DNA of 64,000 nucleotides from an uncultured SAR324 cluster bacterium. Lineage in GTDB: Bacteria > SAR324 > NAC60-12. Shown here in pieces: positions 18,533 through 27,314 of the stretch. The position numbers and the translations under genes are program-made. How positions within the stretch are numbered: the first letter of the stretch is position 1; each line of letters opens with the position of its first letter. The stretch is taken from the NCBI GenBank assembly GCA_902562015.1, contig CACERX010000001.1, forward strand, positions 1-64,000, given 5' to 3'. The notes beneath the pieces are model-generated. The model did no database searches. It was given only the letters and a program-made list of their open reading frames with translations, and had not been told where the DNA came from.

Positions 18533-20524
18533 TTATGCTTCAGAAAGTTCTATACTTGTAATTTTACTGTTCTTAAAAACTGTGAGTATATCTTTAACCA
18601 AAGGAAAATCTTTTGCTTTCTTCCGCTTAAGTAGTTTTTCTTGCTCCATAAGTAGCTGATCATATTCAGCAATTGTTTTTTGCGATGTTAAAACATTTGA
18701 ATCTTCAAAAGTTAATTTAACAGAATGACCAGAAAATTCTGAAGCTATTTCTTCTATTAATTTTTTGTTTTCCTTTGTCATGATAGTAAAGTAATTACCA
18801 CTTTTAAAAACAAGTTTTAGATCTGGACCATCCAAACTTTGTGGTACAGCGTTCCTTACTATACTGGCAAGTTTTGAGGAACTTTTTTTTACCTCTTCCG
18901 AGAATTTAAACCACTCCTCTGGAGGTTTTTCATCAAATATTTCATTTGATTTATTTTTAACTTTTTGCCCACTATCATCGGCATCTGAAACTAAATTCTG
19001 ATTGTCAACTGGTAAGTTATGTTCTGATTTATTTTCTTCAGAATTACCTCCCTTCATAAATTCTAATTGGTCTAAATTAATTTTTTGTTCAAATATATCA
19101 GAATTATTGGATTTTTTCTCACTGCAAACATCCATATCATGAATCATTTTTTCATGACCTTCTGTAACTTTTCCGTCTATTTTTTCATTTGGCAGTCTTT
19201 TATTTTCTGACTGCAAAATGTTTTTATCCTCACATGGATCTTCTTTAGGGAGCTTTTCAAATGAGATGTCTTGTGCTGAATGTTGTTTTAATAAATCTGG
19301 CGCAGATTCTTTTAAACCTTTTTCATCAGATGAATTTTTATATGCCTTTGGCTTTTTAATGTGTATGTCTGATTCAGGCTTTACACCTCGGATATTTTTA
19401 ATCTCACTTATCAACTCGGTTATTCCAATTAAAGGTTCCACTGATGAAATTTGCATAATCGCCATTTCAAAACAAATTTTGGCATGTGTACTTAGTTTCA
19501 TCTGTTCTTCAAGATTAAGCAAAACGTGAAATATCTGCTGCAATTCATCTGTGCCTGCTAATTTACTTAAGGACTCAAACGCTTCCAGGTCATCGTATGA
19601 AAGCTCCTGAAACAACACTTTATTTTTCCCGAGAGTTTGCACAAGTGAAACAGTTTTAACTGTATTTAATAAATCTGTCAAAATATCATGAACATCGTGC
19701 CCATGTTCTTGAAGTTTTTGAAAAAATTGTAAAGCTTCAGCTGTATTTTTTTTGAGGATTGACTCAATTAATGAAAATCTTGACTCTCTATCTAAAATTC
19801 CTAGAATTTGCGCTACTTTTTGGTCAGTAGCAGAGGTGTCTGTAAAACTGAGGATTTGATCAATAGAAGTAAGGGCATCTCTCATTCCACCAACAGAATT
19901 TCGTGCGATCATTTCCAGGCTTTGTCGTGTTATTTCAAGATTTTCTTTTTCTACAACTGTCTCTAGAAAATCTGCCATTTTTTTTATGGGTATTCGTAAA
20001 AAGTCATAACGTTGACAACGAGAAATAATGGTTGTAGGAATTTTGTATGGATCAGTGGTAGCTAAGATAAATTTAGCATGGGAAGGAGGTTCTTCCAGAG
20101 TTTTCAAAAGAGCGTTAAAAGATTCTATGGTCAACATGTGTGCCTCGTCAATAATGTATACTTTGTAACGGCATCTGGCAGGCACATAATTAACATTTTC
20201 ACGAAGCTCCCTGATATTCTCAACTCCACGATTAGACGCAGCATCAATTTCATATACATCTGGTGATGCATTCTGATCAATTTCATGGCAGATTTCACAA
20301 ATGTTACAAGGGTCCCCATTTACAGGATTCAAGCAGTTTAGTGCTCTTGTCAATATCCTTGCAGCACTTGTTTTTCCCACTCCTCGTGAACCTGCAAACA
20401 AAAAGGCATGTGCAACTCTGTTGGAAATAACAGCATTTCGCAAAGTTTGGGCGGCAGTTTCCTGTCCAATAAGATCTCCAAAGCAGGTTGGACGGAGCTT
20501 ACGAGCCAGTACTAAATAAGACAT
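18533..20524 (-). CDS. dnaX: DNA polymerase III tau/gamma subunit
   Basis: This 663-residue clamp-loader ATPase has Walker A GSRGVGKT (45-52), zinc cysteines C64, C73, C76 and C79, Walker B DEAH (126-129), LEEPP and the SRC sensor box (ISRCQRYDF). Clamp-loader domain III ends near residue 370. A long charged, low-complexity linker follows (about 375-535), then a C-terminal tau-type domain (about 535-663). An A8 run on the coding strand sits near codon 545, but this is late in the gene and I do not claim a gamma-producing frameshift. An AAAAGGA-type ribosome binding site precedes the ATG. The ffs RNA lies only 26 bp upstream on the same strand. Confidence 0.95.
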   Translation of the reverse strand: MSYLVLARKLRPTCFGDLIGQETAAQTLRNAVISNRVAHAFLFAGSRGVGKTSAARILTRALNCLNPVNGDPCNICEICHEIDQNASPDVYEIDAASNRGVENIRELRENVNYVPARCRYKVYIIDEAHMLTIESFNALLKTLEEPPSHAKFILATTDPYKIPTTIISRCQRYDFLRIPIKKMADFLETVVEKENLEITRQSLEMIARNSVGGMRDALTSIDQILSFTDTSATDQKVAQILGILDRESRFSLIESILKKNTAEALQFFQKLQEHGHDVHDILTDLLNTVKTVSLVQTLGKNKVLFQELSYDDLEAFESLSKLAGTDELQQIFHVLLNLEEQMKLSTHAKICFEMAIMQISSVEPLIGITELISEIKNIRGVKPESDIHIKKPKAYKNSSDEKGLKESAPDLLKQHSAQDISFEKLPKEDPCEDKNILQSENKRLPNEKIDGKVTEGHEKMIHDMDVCSEKKSNNSDIFEQKINLDQLEFMKGGNSEENKSEHNLPVDNQNLVSDADDSGQKVKNKSNEIFDEKPPEEWFKFSEEVKKSSSKLASIVRNAVPQSLDGPDLKLVFKSGNYFTIMTKENKKLIEEIASEFSGHSVKLTFEDSNVLTSQKTIAEYDQLLMEQEKLLKRKKAKDFPLVKDILTVFKNSKITSIELSEA

Positions 20525-20550
20525 TAGTGTGATCCTTTTTTAAGAAGAGA

Positions 20551-20641
20551 GGCTGAGGAATGCGGCACATCTCTGAAATCTTAGTGCTGCTTCCGCTAGG
20601 ATCTGACACGGTTCGAAATTTTTGATTGCGCACCCTCAGCC
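20551..20641 (-). ncRNA. ffs: Signal recognition particle RNA, small bacterial (4.5S) type
   Basis: Read on the minus strand, the segment starts with GGCUGAGG and ends with the exact complement CCUCAGCC, closing a roughly 90-nt hairpin. The apical part contains GUGUCAGAUCC, then UAGCGGAAGCAGCACUAAG. This is the conserved SRP symmetric/asymmetric loop signature (GUCAG...AGCAG) with the GGAA-type tetraloop region, which binds Ffh. Small SRP RNA genes are commonly found beside dnaX, as here. Confidence 0.93.
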
Positions 20642-20859
20642 ATACGAATGATTTTTTAAAAATAATAATTCTGCATGAATTTCAGAAACATACTAAATAC
20701 TAATGTATTTATTTTTTTTTGGCAATTTGTTTTTAAGTACTTTATTAATGTTTAATATCACAGCATTTCACACACACATTATAGAGCATTATTCTATAAT
20801 TAAATTTATTACAATAATTTATTAATTCAGTTAGTAATTATTCACAAATTCAAGAATTA

Positions 20860-20888
20860 TTGCTAAAATAAGGTCATAAATAAATAAT
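20860..20888 (+). promoter_or_regulatory. Candidate sigma70-type promoter for the HTH-EIIA gene
   Basis: TTGCTA (20860-20865), 17 bp spacer, AATAAT (20883-20888), about 30 bp before the ATG at 20919. Match by eye only. Confidence 0.35.
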
Positions 20889-20918
20889 TTCTTCTTTTAA
20901 ATTTTTTTAGAGTTAGTT

Positions 20919-21605
20919 ATGGCTAAATGGTTGTTTGTTTCTGATGTAGTCCAATTACTGCGCGTTCCTGAGGCAACCATTTATCGATGGGTTAGACAAG
21001 GTGATATACCTTGTGTTGTACGCAGCGGGAAATATTACTTCAAGCAGTCCACTCTTTTTTCCTGGGCAGAATCAAAGCATATACATATTCATGAACATTT
21101 ACTTGAAAGAAAAGACAATAAAAATGAAGTTAAATCATCTAATTTTCAGCTTATACAGGCTCTTCAGAAAGGGAATGTCTTTCATGATGTTTCTTCTGCA
21201 ACTATTGAAATTTTATTCCAGGAAGTTTCATCGAGAATGAATCTACCTAATACTGTTAAAGCTTGTTTAACAGAAAAATTAGTACAAAGAGAGAAAATTT
21301 CTTCAACGGGAATTGGCAAAGGTTTTGCCATACCTCATCCAAAAAATCCTCTGGGACAGCAAATTGATCAATCTTTAGTTGGTACTTTTTTTTTGCAGTC
21401 CCCACTGGATTACAACTCACCGGATGATTTACCTGTATCAGTAATTTTTGTGCTGCTAAGTACAGACTCTGTACAACATCTGAAACTTCTCTCACAACTA
21501 GTTAGAGTGCTTAGCAATTTAAACGTAAATGACATTCTCAACCCCCCACCTTCATTAGAAATATTAATTGAAAAATTTGAAAAAACTCTGGCAGAAAAAA
21601 CTTAA
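20919..21605 (+). CDS. HTH (excisionase-type) - PTS EIIA fusion protein
   Basis: A 228-residue two-domain protein. Residues 1-55 form an excisionase/MerR-like winged HTH (FVSDVVQLLRVPEATIYRWVRQGDIP). Residues about 75-228 form a PtsN-type EIIA domain with the phosphorylatable His140 in GIGKGFAIPHP. This layout suggests a DNA-binding regulator whose activity responds to phosphotransfer from a PTS-like (NPr/HPr) relay rather than a sugar importer. No EIIB or EIIC gene is nearby. Its last 38 bp overlap the CLC gene, so the two are translationally coupled and probably linked in function (ion homeostasis), although no direct evidence shows that. Confidence 0.8.
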   Translation: MAKWLFVSDVVQLLRVPEATIYRWVRQGDIPCVVRSGKYYFKQSTLFSWAESKHIHIHEHLLERKDNKNEVKSSNFQLIQALQKGNVFHDVSSATIEILFQEVSSRMNLPNTVKACLTEKLVQREKISSTGIGKGFAIPHPKNPLGQQIDQSLVGTFFLQSPLDYNSPDDLPVSVIFVLLSTDSVQHLKLLSQLVRVLSNLNVNDILNPPPSLEILIEKFEKTLAEKT

Positions 21606-23334
21606 GTTATTCCTTTCGCGAAGCTTTTCTGGTTCTGATTCTGAGCTGCTTACAAGATTTCAAGCGGTCTCCGCACGTGAATCTATTGTGATGATGATCG
21701 CAGCGCTGGTAATTGGACTTATTTGTGGGGTTTTTGCAGTTGGACTTAACTGGAGTGTACATAAGTTAAGACTATACATCACAGAATTAGAATTGGGATG
21801 GTTAAGCATTTTTATACCTGCTCTGGGAGCAGGTATTGCCGTTTATCTGGTGCGTTCGCTTATACGTGATTCTGCAGCTCATGGAGTTTCAGATGTAATA
21901 AAAGCTATGGCATTAGGCTCAGAAATTTTGAGAAGGCGTATGATCCATTCTAGATTTATCGGGAGTATGCTTACTGTAGGCACTGGTGGATCAACTGGTC
22001 TAGAGGGTCCAATAGTATCTATTGGTGGGGCAATTGGCTCTGCCCTCGGTCGCTGGATGGAAATGAACGAACGCCACAAAAAACTTCTTGTAGGTTATGG
22101 CGCTGCAGGCGCAGTTGCAGGTATTTTTAATGCGCCACTCACGGGTTTAATATTTTCATTAGAAATAATTATTGGAGAATGGACATATTTAACTATTCTG
22201 CCAACAATTATTGCCGCTGTTTCAGCTACAGAAATCAGCCGCTTTATAATGGGAAACAAAATTGCCTTCTATCATGATATTGCTGGATTTTCCATAACTT
22301 CATTACTTGCTTGTTTTGTTCTTGGAGCATTAACAGGTGTGATTTCAATATTGTTTGCAAGGAGCTTACAGTTATGGGATAAATTATTTTGCAAAATTTC
22401 TAACTCTTTTTGGATACGTGCTTCTGCAGGTGGTTTAGTAGTAGGTACAATGGGATTTTTTATTCCCGAAGTATTGTCTGAAGGATATGAAATTACACAA
22501 TCATTTTTGACAAGCGAAATAAGACCTGAACTAGGCTTTGTACTACTTTTTGTGCTTATAAAGTTTCTTGCCTGTGGCATTACACTGGGAAGTGGCGGCA
22601 TAGGGGGTGTGTTTGCACCAAGCCTTGTAATTGGAAGTGGAGTTGGATTAGCTTTCGGAATGTTTCTCCATTTACTTCCGTTGGATGGAGTTGCAGAGGA
22701 TGCAGCATTTGCTTTAGCAGGCATGGCTGGTATGGTAGCAGGGGTAATGCATGGTCCGTTAACCGGAATATTCTTGGTAATGGAATCAACACGAGGATAT
22801 TCAATGATATTGCCACTTATGTTGACTGCAAGCAGTGCTATGGTCGTAAGTTCGTTTTTTGAAAAAGGCTCTGTTTATTCGCAACCGTTAATTAAACAAG
22901 GTAGTTTGTTTAGGCGTGGAAGTGATAGATACTTACTGCACCATTTGAACATTCTCGATATTTTGGACAAAGACTTCATTACGATTAGTGAAGATTTACT
23001 GTTGAGAGATTTCGTTGACGAATTTAAGAAAGCAAATCGAAACTATTTTCCTGTACTCAACAACAAGCAACAATGTGTAGGTGTAGTTTTTCTTGATGAT
23101 ATACGTCCTTATCTTTTTGACACAAGTTTATATGATCTCGTTACTATGGGTTCAGTTATGCGAACCCTCACTGTAATAAATATGAATGAGCCTATAAATT
23201 CAGCATTAAACAAGTTTGAAACCTCCAAAGCATGGTCCTTACCTGTGGTAGAAGGAGAAAAGTTTTTAGGAATGCTTTCTAAATCAACACTTTTCGATCA
23301 TTATAGGCGTGAACTACAAATTCAGGAAATTTAA
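21568..23334 (+). CDS. CLC-type chloride channel/transporter with CBS pair
   Basis: A 588-residue membrane protein with about ten or more membrane helices (40-425) and two C-terminal CBS domains (about 455-585, FPVLNNKQQCVGVVFLDD and LPVVEGEKFLGMLSK). The CLC gate motif reads GLEGP (144-148), so the gating glutamate Glu146 is kept. GSGGIGGVFAPSL is the second anion-pathway motif. In the NAPLTGLIFSLEI segment the residue aligned with the internal 'proton glutamate' of ClC-ec1 (E203) is Ile200, which would argue for channel-like rather than H+/Cl- exchange behaviour. The N-terminal TTG lies inside the upstream HTH-EIIA gene. A TTG nine bases on is an alternative start. Confidence 0.87.
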   Translation: MKNLKKLWQKKLKLFLSRSFSGSDSELLTRFQAVSARESIVMMIAALVIGLICGVFAVGLNWSVHKLRLYITELELGWLSIFIPALGAGIAVYLVRSLIRDSAAHGVSDVIKAMALGSEILRRRMIHSRFIGSMLTVGTGGSTGLEGPIVSIGGAIGSALGRWMEMNERHKKLLVGYGAAGAVAGIFNAPLTGLIFSLEIIIGEWTYLTILPTIIAAVSATEISRFIMGNKIAFYHDIAGFSITSLLACFVLGALTGVISILFARSLQLWDKLFCKISNSFWIRASAGGLVVGTMGFFIPEVLSEGYEITQSFLTSEIRPELGFVLLFVLIKFLACGITLGSGGIGGVFAPSLVIGSGVGLAFGMFLHLLPLDGVAEDAAFALAGMAGMVAGVMHGPLTGIFLVMESTRGYSMILPLMLTASSAMVVSSFFEKGSVYSQPLIKQGSLFRRGSDRYLLHHLNILDILDKDFITISEDLLLRDFVDEFKKANRNYFPVLNNKQQCVGVVFLDDIRPYLFDTSLYDLVTMGSVMRTLTVINMNEPINSALNKFETSKAWSLPVVEGEKFLGMLSKSTLFDHYRRELQIQEI

Positions 23335-23477
23335 AATTTAATCATGAATCACTTGTAATTTTTTCCTTTTAAAATATCTTTACATAACCCTGTTTGATTG
23401 CATATTATAAACGGCATATTATAAATCAACATTATTCTGAAAGATTTTCACAAACTTTAATTTCATTTAAAACAATT

Positions 23478-23753
23478 ATGAACAAGTCAGAATTAATAGA
23501 AGAATTAGCTGAACGCACAGGATATAGCCCTAAATTGACCGACAAAACAGTACGCATATTTTTTGACCGTATAAAATACGCACTCAAAGTCAATGATAAA
23601 GTTGAAATCCGAGGGTTTGGTTCTTTTAATCTGAAAAAATATAAAGGCTACTCAGGGAGAAATCCTAAAACTGGAGAAACAGTCGAAGTAAAACAAAAGC
23701 AACTGCCTGTTTTCCGGACAGGTAAGGATTTAAGAAGTCGCCTTAACAAGTAA
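23478..23753 (+). CDS. Integration host factor/HU family DNA-bending protein
   Basis: A 91-residue protein of the HU/IHF fold with MNKSELIEELAERTG at the N-terminus, the core RGFGSFNLKKYKGYSGRNPKTGE (about 47-69; GRNPKTGE is the DNA-binding arm signature) and a basic C-terminal helix. Arm and flanking residues look more IHF-beta-like than HU, but I cannot decide by eye. I chose the ATG at 23478 because an upstream in-frame TTG at 23394 would add 28 residues with no family match. It converges with fliM, only 8 bp between stops. Confidence 0.9.
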   Translation: MNKSELIEELAERTGYSPKLTDKTVRIFFDRIKYALKVNDKVEIRGFGSFNLKKYKGYSGRNPKTGETVEVKQKQLPVFRTGKDLRSRLNK

Positions 23754-23761
23754 TAATCTTT

Positions 23762-24787
23762 TCAAGAATCCTGAACAGCTTCTTCAGGCAATTGATCTAG
23801 TAGATCGTTGAATCTCTTAGGAGGGTTAATTAGTTCGGTTATCTGAACAGCGTTTTTCCCTTTGTAGGCACCTTGAGTGGCAAAAAATTTAAGCTTTTCC
23901 TGGACAAGGACCTTTAAAGGCTTGTCCTGATGCTGATCAAGCATTATACGATCACCTGATTGCAAACTTAAGAAATGTCTTAGCGTCATGCGGGCTTCAC
24001 CAAGAGAAACCTTGACACCTATTTTTGAGTTACGCAGATTTTCCTCAAGACGACTTACATTGATTGCATTGACCTCCTCATCATAACTAGATTTCCCAGC
24101 TTCGATCCGAGTCCTTACCGGATCAAGCATGGCATAAGGAAGACAAAAACTCATTGTATATGGTACCCGATTGATCTCAACATCAAATGTAGTGCTTGCA
24201 ACAACTTCCTCTGGTGGAACAATGACAGTAAATTTTGGATTAATTTCAATTCTCTCAAAAAATGGTTCCAGCGGAGTCAGACTTTTCCAGGCTTTACCCA
24301 GATCATCTAGTGCTCCGTATACAACTTTGGTTAGCATCCTGATTTCAATTCCGGTAAATTCTCGTTTCGGTGGTGGATTTTCAAACCAGCCATTTCCTCC
24401 AAATAACAAATCGATCAGGATGTTTACCAGATGATGCTCAAATACAAATAAGGAGTGACCTTGCAGAGGGTTCATTCCAAATATAGTCATTGAAGCAGGT
24501 GTTGAAATGGCTTCAAGATAATCACGAAAACTAACTAACTCTGTAGCTCGCCTTGTGATTGTGACTGGGCGTCTTACGTGGTGCGAAAATGTTTGTCCAA
24601 AATTCCGAGCGAAGCGGTCATACACAGCTTCCAGTCCAGGCATCCGCCCTCGAATTACAGGTGCTTGATGACCCAGTTCGAATGGCAGTACCTGAACTTC
24701 ATCGTTTTCAAACAAGTTCAGTTTTTTATCCTGCTCATCCGAGATTCGTTTCAAAATTGTATTCAATTCATTTTTAGACTGAGACAT
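23762..24787 (-). CDS. fliM: Flagellar motor switch protein FliM
   Basis: A 341-residue FliM, part of the C-ring that sets rotation direction. The N-terminal MSQSKNELNTILKRI is a diverged version of the CheY-P-binding peptide. The middle CheC-like domain (about 50-240) includes FARNFGQTFSHHVRRPV and FVFEHHLVNILIDLLFGG. The C-terminal SpoA domain (about 255-335) has VSLGEARMTLRHFLSLQSGD. The length is near the family norm (about 330). No other flagellar gene is in the window, so fliM is separated from fliN and the motor operon. Its start is only 19 bp from the divergent Nudix gene. Confidence 0.93.
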   Translation of the reverse strand: MSQSKNELNTILKRISDEQDKKLNLFENDEVQVLPFELGHQAPVIRGRMPGLEAVYDRFARNFGQTFSHHVRRPVTITRRATELVSFRDYLEAISTPASMTIFGMNPLQGHSLFVFEHHLVNILIDLLFGGNGWFENPPPKREFTGIEIRMLTKVVYGALDDLGKAWKSLTPLEPFFERIEINPKFTVIVPPEEVVASTTFDVEINRVPYTMSFCLPYAMLDPVRTRIEAGKSSYDEEVNAINVSRLEENLRNSKIGVKVSLGEARMTLRHFLSLQSGDRIMLDQHQDKPLKVLVQEKLKFFATQGAYKGKNAVQITELINPPKRFNDLLDQLPEEAVQDS

Positions 24788-24806
24788 TATAATATTAAAT
24801 TAAAAA

Positions 24807-25280
24807 GTGAAATTAGGAGTTCTTATTTATCTTGAAAACAATGAAGAACAAGTCCTGATGATTCACCGTTCTAAAAATGACGAACATCAGGGGCTATGGT
24901 TAGCTCCAGGCGGTAAAGTTGAACCAAACGAAGCTCCCTATGAAACCGCAATTCGGGAAATGCTGGAAGAAACTGGCCTGCAAATTAAGGACCATGAACT
25001 TAGGGCTGTTCTCTCTTTCCCAGATGATGGAGAATCTCCATTTGGAGATGAATGGCATGTTTTTGTATTTTACTCAAATAGTTTTTCTGGGACTCTATCT
25101 GAAAACTGTCCTGAAGGTAAGCTAGAATGGATTCCTAAAAGCAAACTTACTGAGCTTGCAACGTGGGAGGGAGATCGAATCTTTACTCCTAAAATATTTT
25201 ATCCCGGATGTTTCTCAGCTAAATTTCATTATTCTGGGGATACTTTGTTAGAATATTCATTTTTTGGTAAAGATGAATAA
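24807..25280 (+). CDS. Nudix hydrolase (MutT/NUDT1-like)
   Basis: A 157-residue Nudix enzyme with a perfect GX5EX7REUXEEXGU box at residues 36-58 (begins GKVEPNE, ends EETGL). The setting WLAPGGK upstream of the box and the trailing FVFYSNSFSGTL region resemble 8-oxo-dGTP diphosphatases of the MutT/MTH1 type, which clear oxidised nucleotides. The GTG start gives a short N-terminus typical of the family. Its promoter has to lie inside or overlap the divergent fliM start region, as only 19 bp separate the two coding sequences. Confidence 0.87.
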   Translation: MKLGVLIYLENNEEQVLMIHRSKNDEHQGLWLAPGGKVEPNEAPYETAIREMLEETGLQIKDHELRAVLSFPDDGESPFGDEWHVFVFYSNSFSGTLSENCPEGKLEWIPKSKLTELATWEGDRIFTPKIFYPGCFSAKFHYSGDTLLEYSFFGKDE

Positions 25281-25323
25281 TTGTTTATAATAAAATCTAA
25301 AAAAATGCAGAGAAATCACTAAA

Positions 25324-25632
25324 ATGTTTTGCGCTCAAATCCGTTTTTATTTCATAGTCTTATCATTTATCTTGCTACTTTCTGGCTGTAAAGTTCAAGT
25401 GCACTATCCTTCAGAATTCCCTTCAAAAACCGTAATTACAAATGAAGAAGTATTCTGGTTTTGGGGGCTGATAGGAGAAAAAAATTATGAAGTTTATGAT
25501 ATTTGTCCCCAAGGTCGCGTATATGAATTTAAAATTTACACTACTATCCCCCAAAGCACTTATACAATTTTATCGCTGGGCATTTACAGTCCCCGTACTG
25601 TTACTATCATCTGCTCAATAAGGGGGGAATAA
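25324..25632 (+). CDS. Bor-like outer membrane lipoprotein
   Basis: A 102-residue protein with a lipoprotein signal peptide: hydrophobic stretch at about 9-20 ending in the lipobox LLSGC (cysteine at about residue 22). The mature part has a family pattern shared with phage lambda Bor: a WGLIGEKNYEVYDIC block and a C-terminal LSLGIYSPRTVTIICS, close to the ITLGIYTP...YC of Bor. Bor of lambda is linked with serum survival; in a marine bacterium the role is unknown. No other phage genes are nearby, so this is probably a chromosomal homologue rather than a prophage remnant. Confidence 0.7.
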   Translation: MFCAQIRFYFIVLSFILLLSGCKVQVHYPSEFPSKTVITNEEVFWFWGLIGEKNYEVYDICPQGRVYEFKIYTTIPQSTYTILSLGIYSPRTVTIICSIRGE

Positions 25633-25752
25633 TTTCCTTAAAAATTTTTAAAATCAGCATTATAATTTTTATTTTTTTTTGTTTCCTGATTATTTCAATC
25701 ATCAATTCAATAACTTGTTGAATATGACTTTGATAAAATTTGAAAAGGACCT

Positions 25753-27009
25753 ATGACTTACCTTAATCAACAAAGACTTCCAACAGATTCATATACTAAA
25801 ATGGACACCTACCGTCAGATTCGGTTACCCACTGATCAGGCTTCAACACTTATCCCTGATGCATATACTTCAGAGAATTTCTTTGCTCTTGAGCAGGAGA
25901 AAATTTTTTCGACTAGTTGGGTAGCAGTTGGTTGTTTACCAAAGGTAAAAAAGCAAGGTGACATTTTGGTTACTGAAGTAGCTGGAAGATCAATTTTGGT
26001 AGTGAGAGGCAAAAAAAACAAACTGATGGCGTTTTATAATGTTTGCCGGCATCGAGGATCTAAGTTACTAAATGAAAGCTGCAACATCAAAAAAATACGC
26101 TGTCCTTATCATGCTTGGGTATATGGACTTGATGGGGAATGTCTGGGTACACCGATGTTTCAGAATGGTAAAAATCATGAAAATGAAATAGTAAAATCAT
26201 ACGCAGATCATTTTGACAAAAAAAATTACGGTCTCTATCCGGTCTCGGTAAGAAATTGGGGTTTTTTAATTTTCGTTAATTTAAGCGTGGGAGCGTCTAA
26301 TGAAATTTCCGAAGAAGAAATAACCGCTGGATTTAAGGAATGGCTAGGCGATTTGCCACTAAATTTTCAATCACATGTCTTAGAAAAATGGTTAATCTCT
26401 AATGAAAAAAATTACGATGTAGCTTCCAATTATAAATTAATTGAGGAAAATTTCATGGAATACTATCACCTCCCTTTTGTTCATCCAGAACTTTCAAATG
26501 TCTCCCGCGTAGAAGACCACCACCGTTGTCAGGGTAAGGGAATGTACACTGGAATGTTAACGACTCCTGTTTCAAGGGATGTGGATTCGGTATGGCTGAA
26601 TCTACCAACAGTAAAGGGCCTTGATAAACAACATTTGAAGGTAGCATATCACATATGTATTTTCCCCAATGTTACAATCACCATACTACCGAACCATGCT
26701 TTTTGTATGATTACCGACCCAATTCGCGCTAACCAAACTAAAGAACGAACTTTCCTACTTACACCTCCTGGAACACTAGCAAACAAGTCACACATTAAAA
26801 TGTTTTTAGAATTAGTTAAATTTTGGGACATTATAAACACTCAAGATTTAGGGATTGTCGAAAGGGTCCAAGAGGGCTTGAGCAATACTGCATTTACAGG
26901 TGGACGAATGAGTCTAAAATTCGAAGAACCACTACACCGTTATCAAAATTGGGTAGCAGATAGAATGTGCGGCATACATCAGGTTCCTCATGGAGATACA
27001 GAGGCATAA
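25753..27009 (+). CDS. Rieske-type aromatic-ring/betaine N-demethylating oxygenase, alpha subunit
   Basis: A 418-residue Rieske non-haem iron oxygenase. Rieske ligands: C98-x-H100 (VCRHRG) and C117-x2-H120 (CPYHAW). The mononuclear iron site reads ENFMEYYHLPFVHP, giving His239 and His244, with Asp365 (NTQDLGIV) as the likely third ligand. Glu236 replaces the usual bridging Asp. The overall pattern resembles the glycine betaine/stachydrine/choline monooxygenase group, which removes N-methyl groups as formaldehyde or oxidises choline. A matching reductase is not in the window. Its position beside the DddP and MttB genes supports an osmolyte substrate. It has a clean AAGGA ribosome binding site. 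Confidence 0.8.
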   Translation: MTYLNQQRLPTDSYTKMDTYRQIRLPTDQASTLIPDAYTSENFFALEQEKIFSTSWVAVGCLPKVKKQGDILVTEVAGRSILVVRGKKNKLMAFYNVCRHRGSKLLNESCNIKKIRCPYHAWVYGLDGECLGTPMFQNGKNHENEIVKSYADHFDKKNYGLYPVSVRNWGFLIFVNLSVGASNEISEEEITAGFKEWLGDLPLNFQSHVLEKWLISNEKNYDVASNYKLIEENFMEYYHLPFVHPELSNVSRVEDHHRCQGKGMYTGMLTTPVSRDVDSVWLNLPTVKGLDKQHLKVAYHICIFPNVTITILPNHAFCMITDPIRANQTKERTFLLTPPGTLANKSHIKMFLELVKFWDIINTQDLGIVERVQEGLSNTAFTGGRMSLKFEEPLHRYQNWVADRMCGIHQVPHGDTEA

Positions 27010-27314
27010 TTTTAATTTTAGCGAATTATCAAGACTAATAATTTTTATCAGATTTACTAAAAAATAAATCAAATGACTTAATTATGTCTGGAATTGTTGC
27101 AAAAAGTCTTATTACACTAATTCTATTTTCTACTTAAATATACTTGATAGTATTTAAAGTCGAATAAAATATTACCGATGTTATTTCAAACAGAAAAAGG
27201 ATTATACTTTAGTTAGAGAGTTATATTTTTTGATGTATTTACGTATTTGAGTATAGATCTGATCGCATTTCTAAGTTTAATGAAAATATTTTCAGCAAGA
27301 TTTTAAATTTTATT
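27010..27314. other. Intergenic region before dddP-like gene (305 bp)
   Basis: A+T-rich, no convincing small gene. It holds the promoter-like pair listed at 27230-27257. This space probably separates the Rieske oxygenase transcript from the dddP-metF-ASKHA set. Confidence 0.45.
27230..27257 (+). promoter_or_regulatory. Candidate sigma70-type promoter for the dddP-like gene
   Basis: TTGATG (27230-27235), 16 bp spacer, TATAGA (27252-27257), 57 bp before the ATG. Consensus match by eye; A+T richness lowers its weight. Confidence 0.33.

Noticed and set aside
18860..18900. Programmed frameshift in dnaX at an A8 run
   Set aside because: The run lies near codon 545, far past clamp-loader domain III, and no stimulatory stem or stop pattern like known gamma-producing sites was found.
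23394..23477. Longer N-terminus for the IHF/HU gene
   Set aside because: The extra 28 residues have no family counterpart; the ATG at 23478 gives the standard MNKSELIEEL start.
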